A stretch of 64,000 nucleotides of DNA from Hyposmocoma kahamanoa (GCF_003589595.1 NW_020654289.1:7742776-7806775), one strand, 5' to 3'; positions 42,393-53,710 are shown, numbered from the stretch's first letter. Notes: generated by a model from the sequence alone, not told the origin. Numbers and translations: made by a program.

Positions 42393-44522
42393 ACAGCAAT
42401 ACTTTGAATGAACTTAAAATCATTTTTTTTTTCATATTTCTCCGTTATATATTTACGACGTTTATAATTTTAGTAAATCACCCTAATAAAATACTCCATC
42501 GCGTCAATTAATTATTTAATGAAACTCCGGAAACTTATCTAATTCGTTACCTGAAACATCCAACAAAGTATCAAAGAATTGGAACACTTTCAAGTGCCGT
42601 GGGGTTACCCATTGTGAGTGATTTACACACGAGGTGGTCCCCTACCCTGTGCCTTTGTGCGTATCTTTTGTGCACACGACACACGACTTCCGTGCGTAAT
42701 CATAGTAGTTGAGTTTGACAATACTTTAACTCGTCTCATTGTGCTCTGAAGTGGGAAGGAATTTGTTAAAGTGGTGGGTGGTTACCCCGCTCTCCACACA
42801 AGTGTTGTAATAAGCGTTTTTCAGAAACGGAAGTCAATATCTCGAAATCAAGCAAGCGGCAATTGAATAAATAACTTCCTGATATAGAAATTTTTTGCTT
42901 ATATTATTTTATATTGGAACATGAAAAAAATAACATGCAATACAATAAAAAAGAACTCAGAGATTATATTCTTATCTTCTAGTCTGTAATTGTTAAGAAC
43001 ACACGAAAGAAGCAAAAAGGTCTTATTAAAACCATTAAAAATCGAAAATTATCTAAAACAATACAGGCACAAAAACGTTCATTGTTGTTGCTCAGTTGAC
43101 TATCTAGGCATGTTGTTTTATAAATCTGATATTTCAATTAAAAAAACATATATTTTTTTATTTTTCTCAAGGAATATTTTTATTTACTTCTTGACTTTCA
43201 AACAAAATTTTAAATAAAATAAAGAAATATCGATCATTGATACTGTTAATGTATATATTTTTTTGATCGATTATTGATATCGATAACAATAACTTTAGAA
43301 GTAGAAGAATATTTGTTTCACTTTTCTGTAACTATGAAATGCAAACTCTCTACAGATACATTCGGTTACTTTTTATGGCGATTGTACAAAACATAAGCGA
43401 ATAATGCATCAAACCTCACAAACTTCTATCAAATTTTAACGTTAATCTAAACAGGAACCTAAAGTTAACTTTCAGGTACTAAACACGATCAAACGAAACC
43501 TAACTGCTTAGAACAATCTGCCACGTAAGGAGTTACGTTGCTACGGCGTAGCGATAACTTACAATGTAGACTATATTGTAAGTTATTAGGTTAAAGTTTA
43601 CAACTTGGGTAATGGTATTATTGACTGAAGGCTACATTGTTTGCTTTACTGTATGAATTACAAGCTTTCGCAAGCTTTTAAGTTTATTAGCTTTCTGCTT
43701 ATACGTCATAGCTTTGTTAATTACCAAAGTACTTATGTTAAAAATGACAATATTGTGCCCGTCAATTACACCAATTACAAGGCATTAAATCAGAGAATTT
43801 CCTAAACTATAAACTCTAAAGTAACAAAAAATGTAACTCTAGAAACCTTCTCAGAACATGCGATCTACGAGTATAAATAATCAGTTCAGAAAGATTCCTT
43901 TCCTAAATTAGTCCTTTCGTGAAATGTCTCTAAATGTCACGCATTGTTAGCCGAGATCAATAAAGAAATGTTTTAAGTGTAATTAACGTTCCCAATGCAG
44001 TTTCCATCGTGTATTGAGTCCTTGGTTCTTGGAAAGACATTTTACACGTTTTAACTCTTTTAAGCAAACTTAATGTAAGTAATGGCTCAATTTTTTGCTA
44101 TTATTATTTTAGTGTAAAAAAAACCTGTAACTACCTGTAAGTGTAGATAAAAATTTTCACAATTTGTAATGTACGACTTATGATTTTCTAATTACAATAT
44201 AATATAATACATTTAATTGAAATATAATTGTCCATTTTATACATTTTTTTTATTAATATTTAGTTGATGCTGTAACTAATGTGTTCTTGAATTGAAGAAC
44301 GTTGACATGAATATCTCTAAATTATAGATCTTAGAATTATATGTATTATTCAATGTTTCTACACTCATAAAACATAATAAATTATATTTATCGTGCCTTT
44401 GTTTTATTCTAAAAAAAAAAAAATCTTTTGGAATAAAAGAAAAGAGATTAAAGTATTCTCATAAAAGAGTCACATTTATAAAGCAAAATGCCTAGAATAG
44501 AATATAAATCTAATGAGCATTG
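42393..44522. other. Repeat-poor stretch
   Basis: About 2.1 kb without a recognisable transposon or gene. The plus-strand frame at 42990-43217 is AT-driven and has no recognised domain. Confidence 0.35.
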
Positions 44523-44804
44523 TTTTTTTTTATAACATCTGACGGGACGAACGAATTGTGCACCTGACGGTATGCGACACGTCCGTCCATAACAGTTGCA
44601 GCACTCAGAGCTTTAAATCACATGCGACCGACACCCTGAGACATAAGTTAACATATTCCATGCGCCTGTAATTTCATCAGCACCCGCACCCTTTAAAACC
44701 GGAACGCAGTAACGATCACACTACCTGCTTGGCCGCAGAAATAGGTAAGATGGCAGTACTTTCCTGGACGAACTCTGTCACATAGAGTAGCTCTACTGCT
44801 ACTA
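44523..44804 (-). mobile_element. SINE1 copy, nearly full length
   Basis: On the minus strand the start is TAGTAGCAGTAGAGCTAC. A small deletion removes the CAGTGGCAGTGCCCCTCAGA region. Ends in TTATAAAAAAAA. Confidence 0.87.
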
Positions 44805-44927
44805 ATCTTAATGTGTAATATATTGTCTCGTTCTACAATCAGTTTTAATTGACCTGTTATGTCCTGCTGCTAGGCACAATACACATTATACTAAAAAAAA
44901 TAATATGCCTGAAATTCTCGCTGATTC

Positions 44928-45231
44928 TTTTTTTTATAATATCTTGTGACGAGACGAACAAGTCGTGCGCCTGATGGTAAACTACACCCCTGTCCATAAC
45001 TGTTGCAGTGCCACTTAGAGCTTTAAATCGCAAAGATCTGTGTGTGGGTACAGCGCCCATCATCCCGAGACGAAACTAAGTTGTCAAGTCCCATGTGCCT
45101 GTAATTTCACCAGCACCCTTACCTTCGAAACTGGAACACAGTAAAGCTGACATTACTGCTTGGCGGCAGAGGTAGGTAAGGTGGCAGTACTTTCCTGGAC
45201 GAACTCTTTCACATGGAGTTCTAATGCACTA
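44928..45231 (-). mobile_element. SINE1 copy, full length
   Basis: Same orientation as the preceding copy, 124 bp apart. The minus-strand frame at 44857-45063 is the recurring SINE1 frame (RSLRFKALSGTATVMDRGV). Confidence 0.88.
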
Positions 45232-45360
45232 AAATTAAAATTACCTGCTCAGGGAATACACTGTATGTACTACCCATAGTACGCGTACTAAAGTAACGAA
45301 ATTAAGGCCGGAGGCCCTACCCAGACCACGCAAACTAGCACCAATTTAAAAAAACGGTTC

Positions 45361-45422
45361 TTAAGTTGGAATCGAACCCGGGTGCTCATCATCCAGCGCC
45401 CATAGTGCGATATACAGGGACA
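45361..45422 (-). repeat. tRNA-like fragment
   Basis: The minus strand has GCGCTGGATGATGAGCACCC and GGGTTCGATTCCAAC (B-box). The region upstream does not give a full cloverleaf. CATCCAGCGCCCA recurs beside the B-box at 63648-63685. Confidence 0.4.
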
Positions 45423-45675
45423 AGTTTAAATAGTATCTCATAAAGAAACTTATCTATAAAGAGTGTTGGTAACTGTTTGATAATCCAGCCGCTATAGCCT
45501 CTCTTAAATCTAGTAAGGAAATTGTAATGTCAATTGTCGCTGACCGCTTTGTTGGCAATCTGTTTCAAAGCTTGAACTGGTGCCATAATGGAATTAATGA
45601 CTGTGTTGTCACCAAGATGGCAGAAGTGTATTAATAGCATTTATACCCATTTCCATTAAATAAATGTTGTTTTTG

Positions 45676-45849
45676 ATTGATTTCAAAAAAGGAGAAAGTC
45701 CTCAATTTGAGTGTATTTTTTTATATGTATGTTACACGATATTCCGGCAAAAAATTAAATAAAAATTTGTGAATCGATTTTGATGATTCCTTTTTGTTTA
45801 AAAGAGGTTACCTCAGTATTGGTCCCATTTAAATATAAAGAAAACATTC
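45676..45849 (+). repeat. R3, 3'-truncated by a SINE
   Basis: GATTTCAAAAAAGGAG, TATGTTACACGATATTCCGG and TGTGAATCGATTTTGATGATT are R3. It breaks at AAAGAAAAC where tSINE-A sequence begins. The missing 3' part is not seen downstream. Confidence 0.65.
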
Positions 45850-45926
45850 GCACTAGGGAAACCCCATGTCGCGGGTGTCATGGATACATACGTAGACAAC
45901 CACAAATTACACCCAAACTCACAAAC
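45850..45926 (-). mobile_element. tSINE-A 3' body fragment
   Basis: Keeps GCACTAGGGAAACCCCATGT and GACAACCACAAATTACACCC. The tRNA-like head is missing, so this is 5'-truncated. Confidence 0.72.
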
Positions 45927-45967
45927 TTTTTCAAACACATTTCTTTTTGTATGAATTTCCTGTGTAG

Positions 45968-46116
45968 AAAGACAATTTCATACTTTAAACCTTATTGTTA
46001 GAACAAAATATGTTAACAATGCAATTGTCACGTTTCGTTAAAATTGAATAACTCGGAAACTCACATTACACACTTTTAATAAAAGGACTATCGTATGAAA
46101 ATTCTAAGAACCCTTT
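45968..46116. repeat. mariner-related end fragments
   Basis: CAATTTCATACTTTAAACC at about 45972-45990 nearly matches the inverted end of the mariner at 31634. GTATGAAAATTCTAAGAACC at about 46094-46113 resembles its subterminal CTATGAAAATTCAAAGAACC. A decayed relative is likely. Confidence 0.4.
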
Positions 46117-47438
46117 CACAGAGGAAAAATAACAGGTAGTCATTTCTCAAGAATATGAAGAAAAACCACTAAAGTTAGAAAGCACATAGTTTAATACGAA
46201 AACTTATTCTCGTAGTCACACAGACAGTTATTGCGAGTTACAGTGCTCGTAGCTCTGCTACGCCCGTAGCGCCATAGCAACGACGCGACGTAGCACCGAG
46301 ACAGCAGCTACGTAAATCGCTGAGAACAAGTTATGTGAGCACCTGCTTGTTGAAGTCACTTGTGATGTAGTAGACTGTTTTAGAAAAACATTTTCTTGGT
46401 TTCATTTGGCCGGGTTTCGTTAATTTGGAACTGTTGAAAACTTTAAAATAATTTGAAAATATGAATGACTTAAAGTATAGTAGTACCTTATGTGCCTTGT
46501 GGCAAAAAAACTATCATTCTCACATTGAAAACATTGAATAGACTGCCAGTTATTACTGTTAGTAGCAATATTGTAAAGACGCCATTGACATGCTCGTATC
46601 ATGCCAAACTTTGACGTACATTGATAACTTTGAAGCCCAATGCCGGAATTACACACTCTTACTCACGAATGACGAACGACGCTGGTGACGTCGAACAATA
46701 TACAATTGACACGCGCTTGCAGTCAGCCTGACTTTGAATTGATACGATGTGCATTCCATATCTACAACCACATGCTGTTCACGTATGCGTGCCGGTAGCC
46801 ACAACTGTCTACGTGACTATAATGATACAACACATTTTATCTTCGACCACAATTCAATGCGTCTTTCGGAAATGCTAAATGTCGTCAGGGACAGCTGCTG
46901 CGTAACTGTAAAGAACTACGGTGGTATTTATATACTTAATTTATATTATATCAGACTATGGCATGAATGGTGCTGTAAATAAAAAGATCGAACTCACAAT
47001 TACGATGGTATAATGTCCAGCACACCAAATGTTCAAATACACAACAGTTTAGGAGGCGTAATGGATAGAAAACATAATAGTTCGGAAGAAACAATGTAAT
47101 AGCATGAAAATACGCAATGGTGTAGGTACGACAGTTCGCGTCATTGAAATCGCAAGGCGAGAGACGTGCTCTTCGCGTCAGCGTAAGACTGTGACTCTCT
47201 TGACCTCTGCGTGCGCGCCGGTATGCTGTCAGGATACATAACGTGCGTGCTCTGCGCGGTATTAGAGATGGGGTGGTATAGATACGGAAGTGCGAATTAC
47301 TTTTAACATAGACAGACTGGTAATTGTGCATAGTGTTTTATCTAGCGTTTGTTGTAATATAGATAAAATATAGAAATAAAAATAATAAGAATGAAGTCAA
47401 AAATTAATAATATGCATCTTGGAAGTTATAAAAATATG
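46117..47438. other. No recognisable feature
   Basis: The 126-codon minus-strand frame at 46951-47331 has no recognised domain. A CGTAGC-rich patch lies at 46248-46318. No repeat was seen. Confidence 0.35.
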
Positions 47439-47743
47439 TTTTTTTAATATAATATCAGATGACGGTACGAACAAGTCGTGCGCCTGATGGAAAGCGACAC
47501 GCCTGCCCATTACAGTTACAGTGCCACTCAGAGCTTTAAGTTTGCAAAGATTTGAGGTGTACTACCACTGTGCCCATCACCCTGAGACATAAGTTGACAA
47601 GTCTCATGTGCATGTAATTTCACCAGCATCCTTACCCGTCAAAACCGGAACACTTTAATGCTAACATTACTGCTTGGTGGCCGAAATAGGTAAGGTAGCA
47701 GTACTTCCCTAGAGGAACTCTTTCACAAGGAGCTCTACTGCTT
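47439..47743 (-). mobile_element. SINE1 copy, full length
   Basis: Both ends are present on the minus strand (AAGCAGTAGAGCTCCTTGTG to TGATATTATATTAAAAAAA). Confidence 0.88.
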
Positions 47744-48544
47744 ACAAAGTGTAGGAAACTAGGCTACACTACTTTAAGCACCCTTCACTATCGAAGGCGT
47801 GTTGGTTTCACGAGCATTGTACGTAGGAGCATTGTACATTACGTAGCATTTACAATAAATTATCATTAACACACCATACAATGTCACGCTGACGAAGTTG
47901 AAATAATATTATGTGCACCCTTTATCTGCGATAGTGCGCCTTACACACGCGCATGCCTTCAATGTCAGTCTGAAACCAGTGACACGCAACATATGTGTTG
48001 TCGCGTTCTTGATATGTGGAAAAAGTATAATGCGAATAGACATGATTACGACGAAGTCAAAGGTCTTCAAGGATAGATCATAACAAAGTCCAGTAACATA
48101 ATAAAAAGCGACAATAAAGCAGTAACATCTAAAGTTGTGCGATTAACACGCGTTATTCCCTTGATGGCCACCATTTTTTACACTCGTCAGTTATTGTTGT
48201 TTGCGAGTTACTCTTTTATGATAATGTTCGATCGCTGTGGATTACTGTTACAGAAATTATTGGAGCAAATGTAACGGAAGCATTCGGTCGCGCTTTATGT
48301 TTCAAGATATTTATTTCTCAGAGGAATATAAATTCACTTAATAAGAAATTCGAATAACGGTACAATAATATATTTAGTGCTTTTGAAGGTATTGCCAGAT
48401 CAATAAATACTCTTGATCGCATAAAATATGAAGATCAAACAAAAAAGTTATAAAAAAATTCCTCATTACGTGGAATTTGATTAAAATGAAGTTAGAAATT
48501 TATAAGAATATAATAGTATAGAAATAAGTTAAGAATTTATTTAC
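47744..48544. other. No recognisable feature
   Basis: No gene or repeat was recognised. Confidence 0.35.
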
Positions 48545-48707
48545 AAAACTCGGGCATACTTCGGAGCTACGTCGCTTGTGCACTAAACCCGAGAAAATAC
48601 GAATCGCTTGTACACCTAGAGACAAAATAATCTCTGTGACATTTCGGACCGTCATTTCTCGGATCCGGAACTGATACGAATCGGACGTAGTGCGCAAATG
48701 CTCTAAG
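48545..48707. repeat. Dispersed repeat R6
   Basis: Collinear with 16145-16305. It ends within a base of the 5'-truncated SINE1 that follows. Confidence 0.6.
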
Positions 48708-48892
48708 GATGCTGGTGAAATTATAGGTACGTGGGACTTGTCACTTACGTTTCAGGGTGACCGGTGCTGTGGCAGTGCCCCTCAAATCTTTGCGACTTAA
48801 TACTCTGAAAGTGGCACTGCAACTTCTATGGATTTACATGATTCTTAACACCAGGCAAGCACCACTCGTTCATCCTATGACTTAGTATCATA
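48706..48892 (+). mobile_element. SINE1 copy, 5'-truncated
   Basis: Begins at GGATGCTGGTGAAATTATAGG, about 110 bp into the family. Its last bases, TAGTATCATAA, are followed directly by tSINE-A with no A-run. Confidence 0.8.
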
Positions 48893-49115
48893 ACTGCCTC
48901 CGTGGCCGAACGGTTACCGTGCCGGACTGCCACGCAGAGGTCCCAAGTTCCATATATATCGATTCGAATATTTGTATGGCCTACATTTGTTTCTCGCGTG
49001 AGTTTGGGTGTAATTTGTGCTTGTCTATGTGTGTATCCATGGCACACGTGACACAGGGTATCCCTAGTGCGGGGCTATGTTGAGTGTGTGCGATATTATT
49101 ATTATTATTATTATA
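48893..49115 (+). mobile_element. tSINE-A copy, full length
   Basis: The head GTGGCCGAACGGTTACCG is intact. The B-box region is disrupted (AAGTTCCATATATATCGATTC). The body is complete and the tail is (ATT)n, 49092-49113. Confidence 0.87.
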
Positions 49116-49445
49116 ACAAAAAAGATAGTTATCTTTGATAATATTCATACTAAAATGCCCTGGTACGAAGTACATATACTTTAATGCAATACAACCAGTG
49201 GCGTTACTTGGGGGATGCAAAGGAGGCCGTGGCCCTGGGAGGCATAGCGATGGGAGCGGCGGCTAATGCGGCCGAGCCTTAACTAGTCAAAATTAATATT
49301 CAATATTTGAAAAAAACGAAATCCTGAACAATACAGAAGTGGCAACGCGACGCCAGGCGAACACAAGTCGCAATCGAGACGAACCTATCCGAACAAACTA
49401 CGAAATAAACGGAAACGAAAATGTTATTTGAACTGTAATATTCTT
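49116..49445. other. No recognisable feature
   Basis: A short GC-rich piece lies at 49210-49280. No gene. Confidence 0.3.
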
Positions 49446-49511
49446 ATCGATTTCTTAGGTTTTCGATTGTTACACATGGAATGAAACTATTTTTCCGGAT
49501 TTAAATCGTGA
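49446..49511. repeat. R4 fragment
   Basis: ATTTCTTAGGTTTTCGATTG, then ATGAAACTATTTTTCCGGAT and TTAAATCG: the outer end and first part of an R4 arm. Confidence 0.6.
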
Positions 49512-49520
49512 CTTTGACGT

Positions 49521-49705
49521 GTCCACACAAATTTGATTCAAAGTATATTCCATAGCATTTAAGTTTATTTGAAAAGAGCAATCCCTAGAGTTTCTTGCTC
49601 GTTTTTCTCAGGGAGGTCAGCGTAGTGAACGAGCAGTAGCTTAAATGTGACATTTTCAAGTGTAAATTTATTTTACCTATGGAATAAATAATCTTTAACT
49701 TTGAC
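49521..49705 (+). mobile_element. LINE 3' UTR (CR1/Jockey group)
   Basis: Plus-strand match to the 3' UTR at 11880-12043: CCACACAAATTTGATTCAAAG, GAAAAGAGCAATCCCTAGAG, CGTAGTGAACGAGC, and end GGAATAAATAATCTTTAACTTTGAC. Severely 5'-truncated. Confidence 0.75.
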
Positions 49706-49868
49706 ACTGATACAAAATCAACATAATTAAATTAAACTAATAAAAAATTTAACTAAACTAACAACGTCAAGTGCATACAAGGATTCTTAATTAAAATAAA
49801 TGTATATTACAGTATAATAATACGGTGAATATCAAATTCATTAATAAATATAATAATTTAATTATTTA

Positions 49869-50195
49869 TTAAGTACTTAGGGTGTACTCTGTTATTGAGT
49901 AAAGGGACTTTTCCAATAAAAGGTTCTTCAGTCTGCACCTGAACGTTTCCTCACAACATTCGTTTTTTAGTTCGGCAGGTAGGTGCTCGTAATAGGTCGG
50001 TCGTATAACACGCAGGTGTTTTTCGTGAAGTGCAGTGCGACGCGATACTGATCGGAGTTGTCCCGCACGACTGAGGCACCCACCCATCACCTCCACTCGC
50101 CCAAACTGTGCTAAGTGTCTTCGCGTGAACATAACGACCTCAAAAACATATTGCGAGTAGTGGGTCATTATTCGGTGTACACCACACAGCGCCAT
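49869..50195 (-). pseudogene. LINE reverse transcriptase C-terminus
   Basis: LHEKHLRVIRPTYYEHLPAE, LKNECCEETFRCRLKN, LLLEKSLYSITEYTLST then a stop. This is the short basic C-terminal tail usual for the group. The start at 50195 is arbitrary; it continues from the preceding block after a frameshift. Confidence 0.75.
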
Positions 50196-50713
50196 GCAGG
50201 ATTACCTCTGGATTATGCCAACCATAGTTCTGAACGTTCGCTCTTGAATACGCGTTACCCTGTCAGCGTCAGTCGTATTGCCCCACAGAATAACACCATA
50301 AGTCGTAGTTGAGTGGAAGTGTGCAAAGTACGCCTACCTCAACGCATTACGAGACACCAACGGTTTTAGTTTACGCAGAGCAAACACTGCACCACTCAGC
50401 TTATCACATAGCAAGTCTACGTGCTGTTTCCAATTCAAGGTAGGATCTAACGTAAAACCTAAAAATTTGCATTTGTCACTCATCGGAATAGGACACTGGA
50501 TACTCACACTCGGAACGTGCCTACCAGAGTTGAACGTAACATTTGATTTGTTTACGTTGAGAATTAAACCATTTGCTGAAAACCATCGTTATAGTTGTTC
50601 GCATACTGTAGTGATTTTTTTATCGAATTGCTCTTATGTGCGCGCACAGACCACTAACTGTTGTGTAATCAGCATACAGAATTATTTGACCTTCCGATAC
50701 GGCAGATGGTAGA
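50196..50713 (-). pseudogene. LINE reverse transcriptase, catalytic and thumb region
   Basis: The frame reads FINDLPSAVSEGQIILYADY. The catalytic YADD is YADY here (50665-50676), so one metal-binding aspartate is lost. WFSANGLILNVNKSNVTFNS, CKFLGFTLDPTLNWKQHVD, FALRKLKPLVSRNALR with a stop after it, then TTYGVILWGNTTDADRV. Several stops and shifts show decay. Confidence 0.82.
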
Positions 50714-51110
50714 TCATTTATAAAGGTCATAAAAAGGGTATCGGTATGCGAATTGTCTGTCGGTCAGTAAAGTATTGGTTTCGAGGTGGTACATTAAGTG
50801 CTGTGACAAAATCGATTCTATAATTTTGGCGATGTTAGGTACTATCGATATTGGCCTATAATTGTCGACCGATGTTTTGTCACCCTTACATTTATATACT
50901 GGGCATACTCTTGTATACTTAAGCACATCGGGGTAGACAGCATTGGTAAACATCTCATTGATTAGAGTTACCAATATCTCCGATAGTATTGGCCAAATAG
51001 ACAGTAGTATGTTAACGGATATGTCATATATGTCAAGAGTGTTTCGGGTCTTCAGCATGAATTTAACAACGTGGTCAAGGTTGACACGAGTGACAGCACC
51101 ACCGCCGTCG
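50714..51110 (-). pseudogene. LINE reverse transcriptase, finger region
   Basis: Reads AVTRVNLDHVVKFM near the 5' side, then EMFTNAVYPDVLKYTRVCPV, YKCKGDKTSVDNYRPIS and AKIIESILSQHLMYHL, TDRQFAYR. These match the known LINE block P..LK...V.P..K.GD.....YRPIS...N..K..E......L......L...Q. After QFAYR the frame leaves the family. The whole A to B motif region of the palm is deleted (about 300 bp by comparison with complete LINEs), and the sequence rejoins at FMTFINDLPSAV. Confidence 0.82.
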
Positions 51111-51152
51111 AACGCCGCTCATCCACCCCAATGTTAAATTTATATATTATAA

Positions 51153-51172
51153 TATTTTACCTATGGAATAAA
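51153..51172 (+). mobile_element. LINE 3' tail fragment
   Basis: ATATTTTACCTATGGAATAAA is the end of the LINE 3' UTR as at 49521. It forms the left flank (GGAATAAA at 51165-51172) of the TIR element that follows. Confidence 0.6.
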
Positions 51173-51431
51173 CATCGAGTATATAACCAGAAATAGAGAC
51201 GAAATCTAGTATATCATCAGTGATATATCGCTTATAAATATCAACTCTCGTTTGCACTGAAAAATAGACAGCGCCAACTACTGACCTATATGTACGTCTC
51301 TGTATATTCCAAAAAATATTCTGTATTTATTGTAATAAAGACAAAGTCTCTAACAATGGCGTGCTGTTCTATTGAGTGGTATGAGTAAAACAGCAAAATC
51401 TAATTACAAAACAAACGGAATCACATTTCAT
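51173..51431. mobile_element. TIR DNA element (8-bp-duplication family), left half
   Basis: Starts CATCGAGTATATAACCAGAA and shares the family core to CAAACGGAATCACATTTCAT. The right half is lost, and R3 sequence follows. Its left flank is GGAATAAA. Confidence 0.82.
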
Positions 51432-51445
51432 TTGTTCACATCACA

Positions 51446-51613
51446 ATTCACGAATTTGGGGTGTACCGATTTTGGTGATTCTTTTTTATTTGAAGCTCTC
51501 AGTGGTGGTCTCATTTGAATTTGAAGAAAATATTCCACCACTAAGGGAGGCACACTAGGGGATGAATGACTTTAGAGGTCGGTTTTTTTTAGTACTCTGT
51601 ACTGAAATTATTA
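51446..51613 (+). repeat. R3, 5'-truncated
   Basis: GTGTACCGATTTTGGTGATT, CACCACTAAGGGAGGCACAC and GACTTTAGAGGTCGG to TAGTACTCTGTACTGAAATT. Confidence 0.68.
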
Positions 51614-52264
51614 CTTCTTAACTCATTTCTATGTCTTTCAACTTTGAAACCTGTTTATATAAACAGATTTGTGTAATTTTATTTTGCGTTGCTTTGGTTT
51701 TTGAATAGTTTGACAAATTCAGAGGGCCTTTGAGAGACAAGTATAAAAAAATAACATTCTTACACTACTATCAAGTATCTATATTTTCGATAATTCTTTT
51801 GTAATCGTGAGAATAGGGCAGCAAATTTAAGGTCTGCCTTGGATGGCAAAACGACGCTATGCCACTGAATACCGTTACTGGGACCCCATGTAAAATTGAA
51901 GTCATGTTATAGAATACGTGCGAAACAAATTCACAAGATACCATGTAAAACACTACGGGATATAATCCTTTATGTCCGCTGATATACCCAAGTATGTTCG
52001 TTTTGGGCATGACTGGGTACAACAAGCTGGAGATGAGAAAAGGTTTAACATTGCCTTCCTATGTATTTTGAATATTTCGAGGTGAAATTTATAATCCATT
52101 CACTTTAGGGCGCTTATGCCTGATAGTTTTATGGAACGGCGATGGCAGCCACGTCCTTACCGCACGAATTAACCTCTCAATTAAAGCATTACTGACTCAT
52201 ACACTAAATGTACTAAATGATATGTCTGATCGATATAAAAGATGTATGAAAAGACAACATGAGT
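51614..52264. other. No recognisable feature
   Basis: The minus-strand frame at 51771-52025 has no recognised domain. Confidence 0.35.
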
Positions 52265-52435
52265 CTAAATTCCACACAAATATGATTTAAAGTGCATTCT
52301 ACAGCATTTTAGTTTATTTGAAAAAAGCAATCCTTAGAGCTTGTTGGTCGTTCTTCTCTGAGAAATCGGTATAGTGAACGAGCATTATTTTAAAAATGAC
52401 GTTTTCAAAAGTAAATATTTTACCTTTGAAATAAA
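52265..52435 (+). mobile_element. LINE 3' UTR, left part
   Basis: TCCACACAAATATGATTTAAAG to ACCTTTGAAATAAA, the same segment as 49521-49690. It is interrupted at GAAATAAA by the TIR element. The rest of the tail is at 53679-53710. Confidence 0.75.
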
Positions 52436-53678
52436 CATCGAGTACATATCCAGAAAATGAGACGAAATAAGTGCCATACATTCCTAGTAACTGATCAATG
52501 ATACATCACTTATAAATATCAACTCTCGTTTGCACTGAAAAATAGACAGCGCCAACTACTGACCTATATGTCCTATATGACCTATGTGACCTATACGTCA
52601 TTGTATATTCCAAAAAATATTCTGTATTTATTGTAATAAAGATAATGTCTCTAACAATGGCGTGGTGTTCTATTCAGTGGTGTGAGTAAAACAGCAAAAC
52701 ATCTAATTACAAAACAAACGGAATCACATTTTATCGGTAACTAAATATGTAATTTTTCAATTTCCGTCCATTATAGCCTAGCTCAAGTTAAACAGGTAAA
52801 TTTAAAGTGAAACAATTGACGATACCCATCAATTGTTTCAAATCATTTGTGCGTCTTGCTTCCACCTAATGCAACTTCCATTACGTCATCTCATTCTACT
52901 CAACTTGTGTTGCACTGAAAAAATCATATTATGTATATATTTGCAAGTATAATTATTGCTGTATAATGATTTATTTAAACAATCGGTAACGTAAAAAAAT
53001 CTACTTCTAACGTCGTCGTAGTCAAGGTATTGGCCATGAGTATAAAATATCGATTTTCTAAGTATGTCAGATTACATTACAAGAAACAGTAACTATTACG
53101 TAATAGATTGTAGAATTGTAGATATGATTTCGTATATGACAGAGTTTATAAAGAATCGTTAATTTTGATTGCCCAGGATAATTGTTTTGTTTGACAACAA
53201 AAAAATGTTTTGCTTAACATTTATATATTATGCAATCTTCATAAAGCTACTTAATTAAATTTTAAAACTCTAATAGTGTAATTGGGATGCCTACATTAAT
53301 TAAATAAGTACCTGTATTTTTAGGTATCCAGTTTCTGCATATTAAATGTCGTTTGACCTTTAAACTATTGTTTAACTAAACATGGCAGTTTTTCCCTTAT
53401 CCCTCACCTGGTTGAAATTCATTTTGGTTATTTTTATCAATATTCACCATACATATATTCACCATGAAAACATTACGCCTCTTTGTTTGGTCAGTCGTGT
53501 AAAAAAACAGGTAATGATTTTTTTTAAATGCCATATATGTATTAAGCATTAACTATCGATTTCGATATTATATTATTTGCTTGCCCAACACTTATGTATA
53601 TTTCGAACTCGGGCTGGCCAATCGGAGCGCAGTTGTCATCAGTTGTCATTTGGCAGAATAGTTTTCTAACAAAATAAA
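52436..53678. mobile_element. TIR DNA element (8-bp-duplication family), interrupted
   Basis: The left end CATCGAGTACATATCCAGA starts at 52436 after GAAATAAA. The family core runs to CATCAATTGTTTC (52839). It resumes at TTTCGAACTCGGGCTGGCC (53602) and AGAATAGTTTTCTAACAAAA, then lacks the right inverted end and passes into AAATAAA. The latter can be the second copy of the 8-bp duplication. Between lies a 762-bp insertion. A short expansion of GACCTATA-like units (about 52560-52601) is unique to this copy. Confidence 0.78.
52840..53601. other. 762-bp insertion of unknown type in the TIR element
   Basis: TTTC stands on both sides (52836-52839 and 53602-53605) and only once in the uninterrupted copies, so it may be a 4-bp target duplication. 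No end repeats, A-tail or frame were seen. AT-rich. Confidence 0.5.
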
Positions 53679-53710
53679 TGGCTTTTAACTTTGACTTTGA
53701 CTTTAACTAA
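53679..53710 (+). mobile_element. LINE 3' tail, right part
   Basis: TGGCTTTTAACTTTGACTTTG and ACTTTAAC complete the LINE tail begun at 52265. The TTTGACTTTGAC units are the terminal microsatellite. Confidence 0.65.

Larger units (their letters stand above)
49710..51120 (-). mobile_element. LINE relic (CR1/Jockey group), 5'-truncated
   Basis: The minus strand holds, from right to left, RT fingers, the catalytic region, and C-terminus, then an AT-rich 3' region to about 49710, where it meets the opposite-strand LINE tail. It is 5'-truncated at about 51120. No endonuclease domain. Parts are given separately. Confidence 0.8.

Noticed and set aside
44857..45063. Possible small protein RSLRFKALSGTATVMDRGV
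   Set aside because: The same string arises from many SINE1 copies; it follows the repeat, not a gene.
46951..47331. 126-codon minus-strand open frame
   Set aside because: No recognised motif, no flanking transposon ends and no splice context.
49085..49115. Independent ATT microsatellite
   Set aside because: It is the tail of the tSINE-A copy immediately before it.
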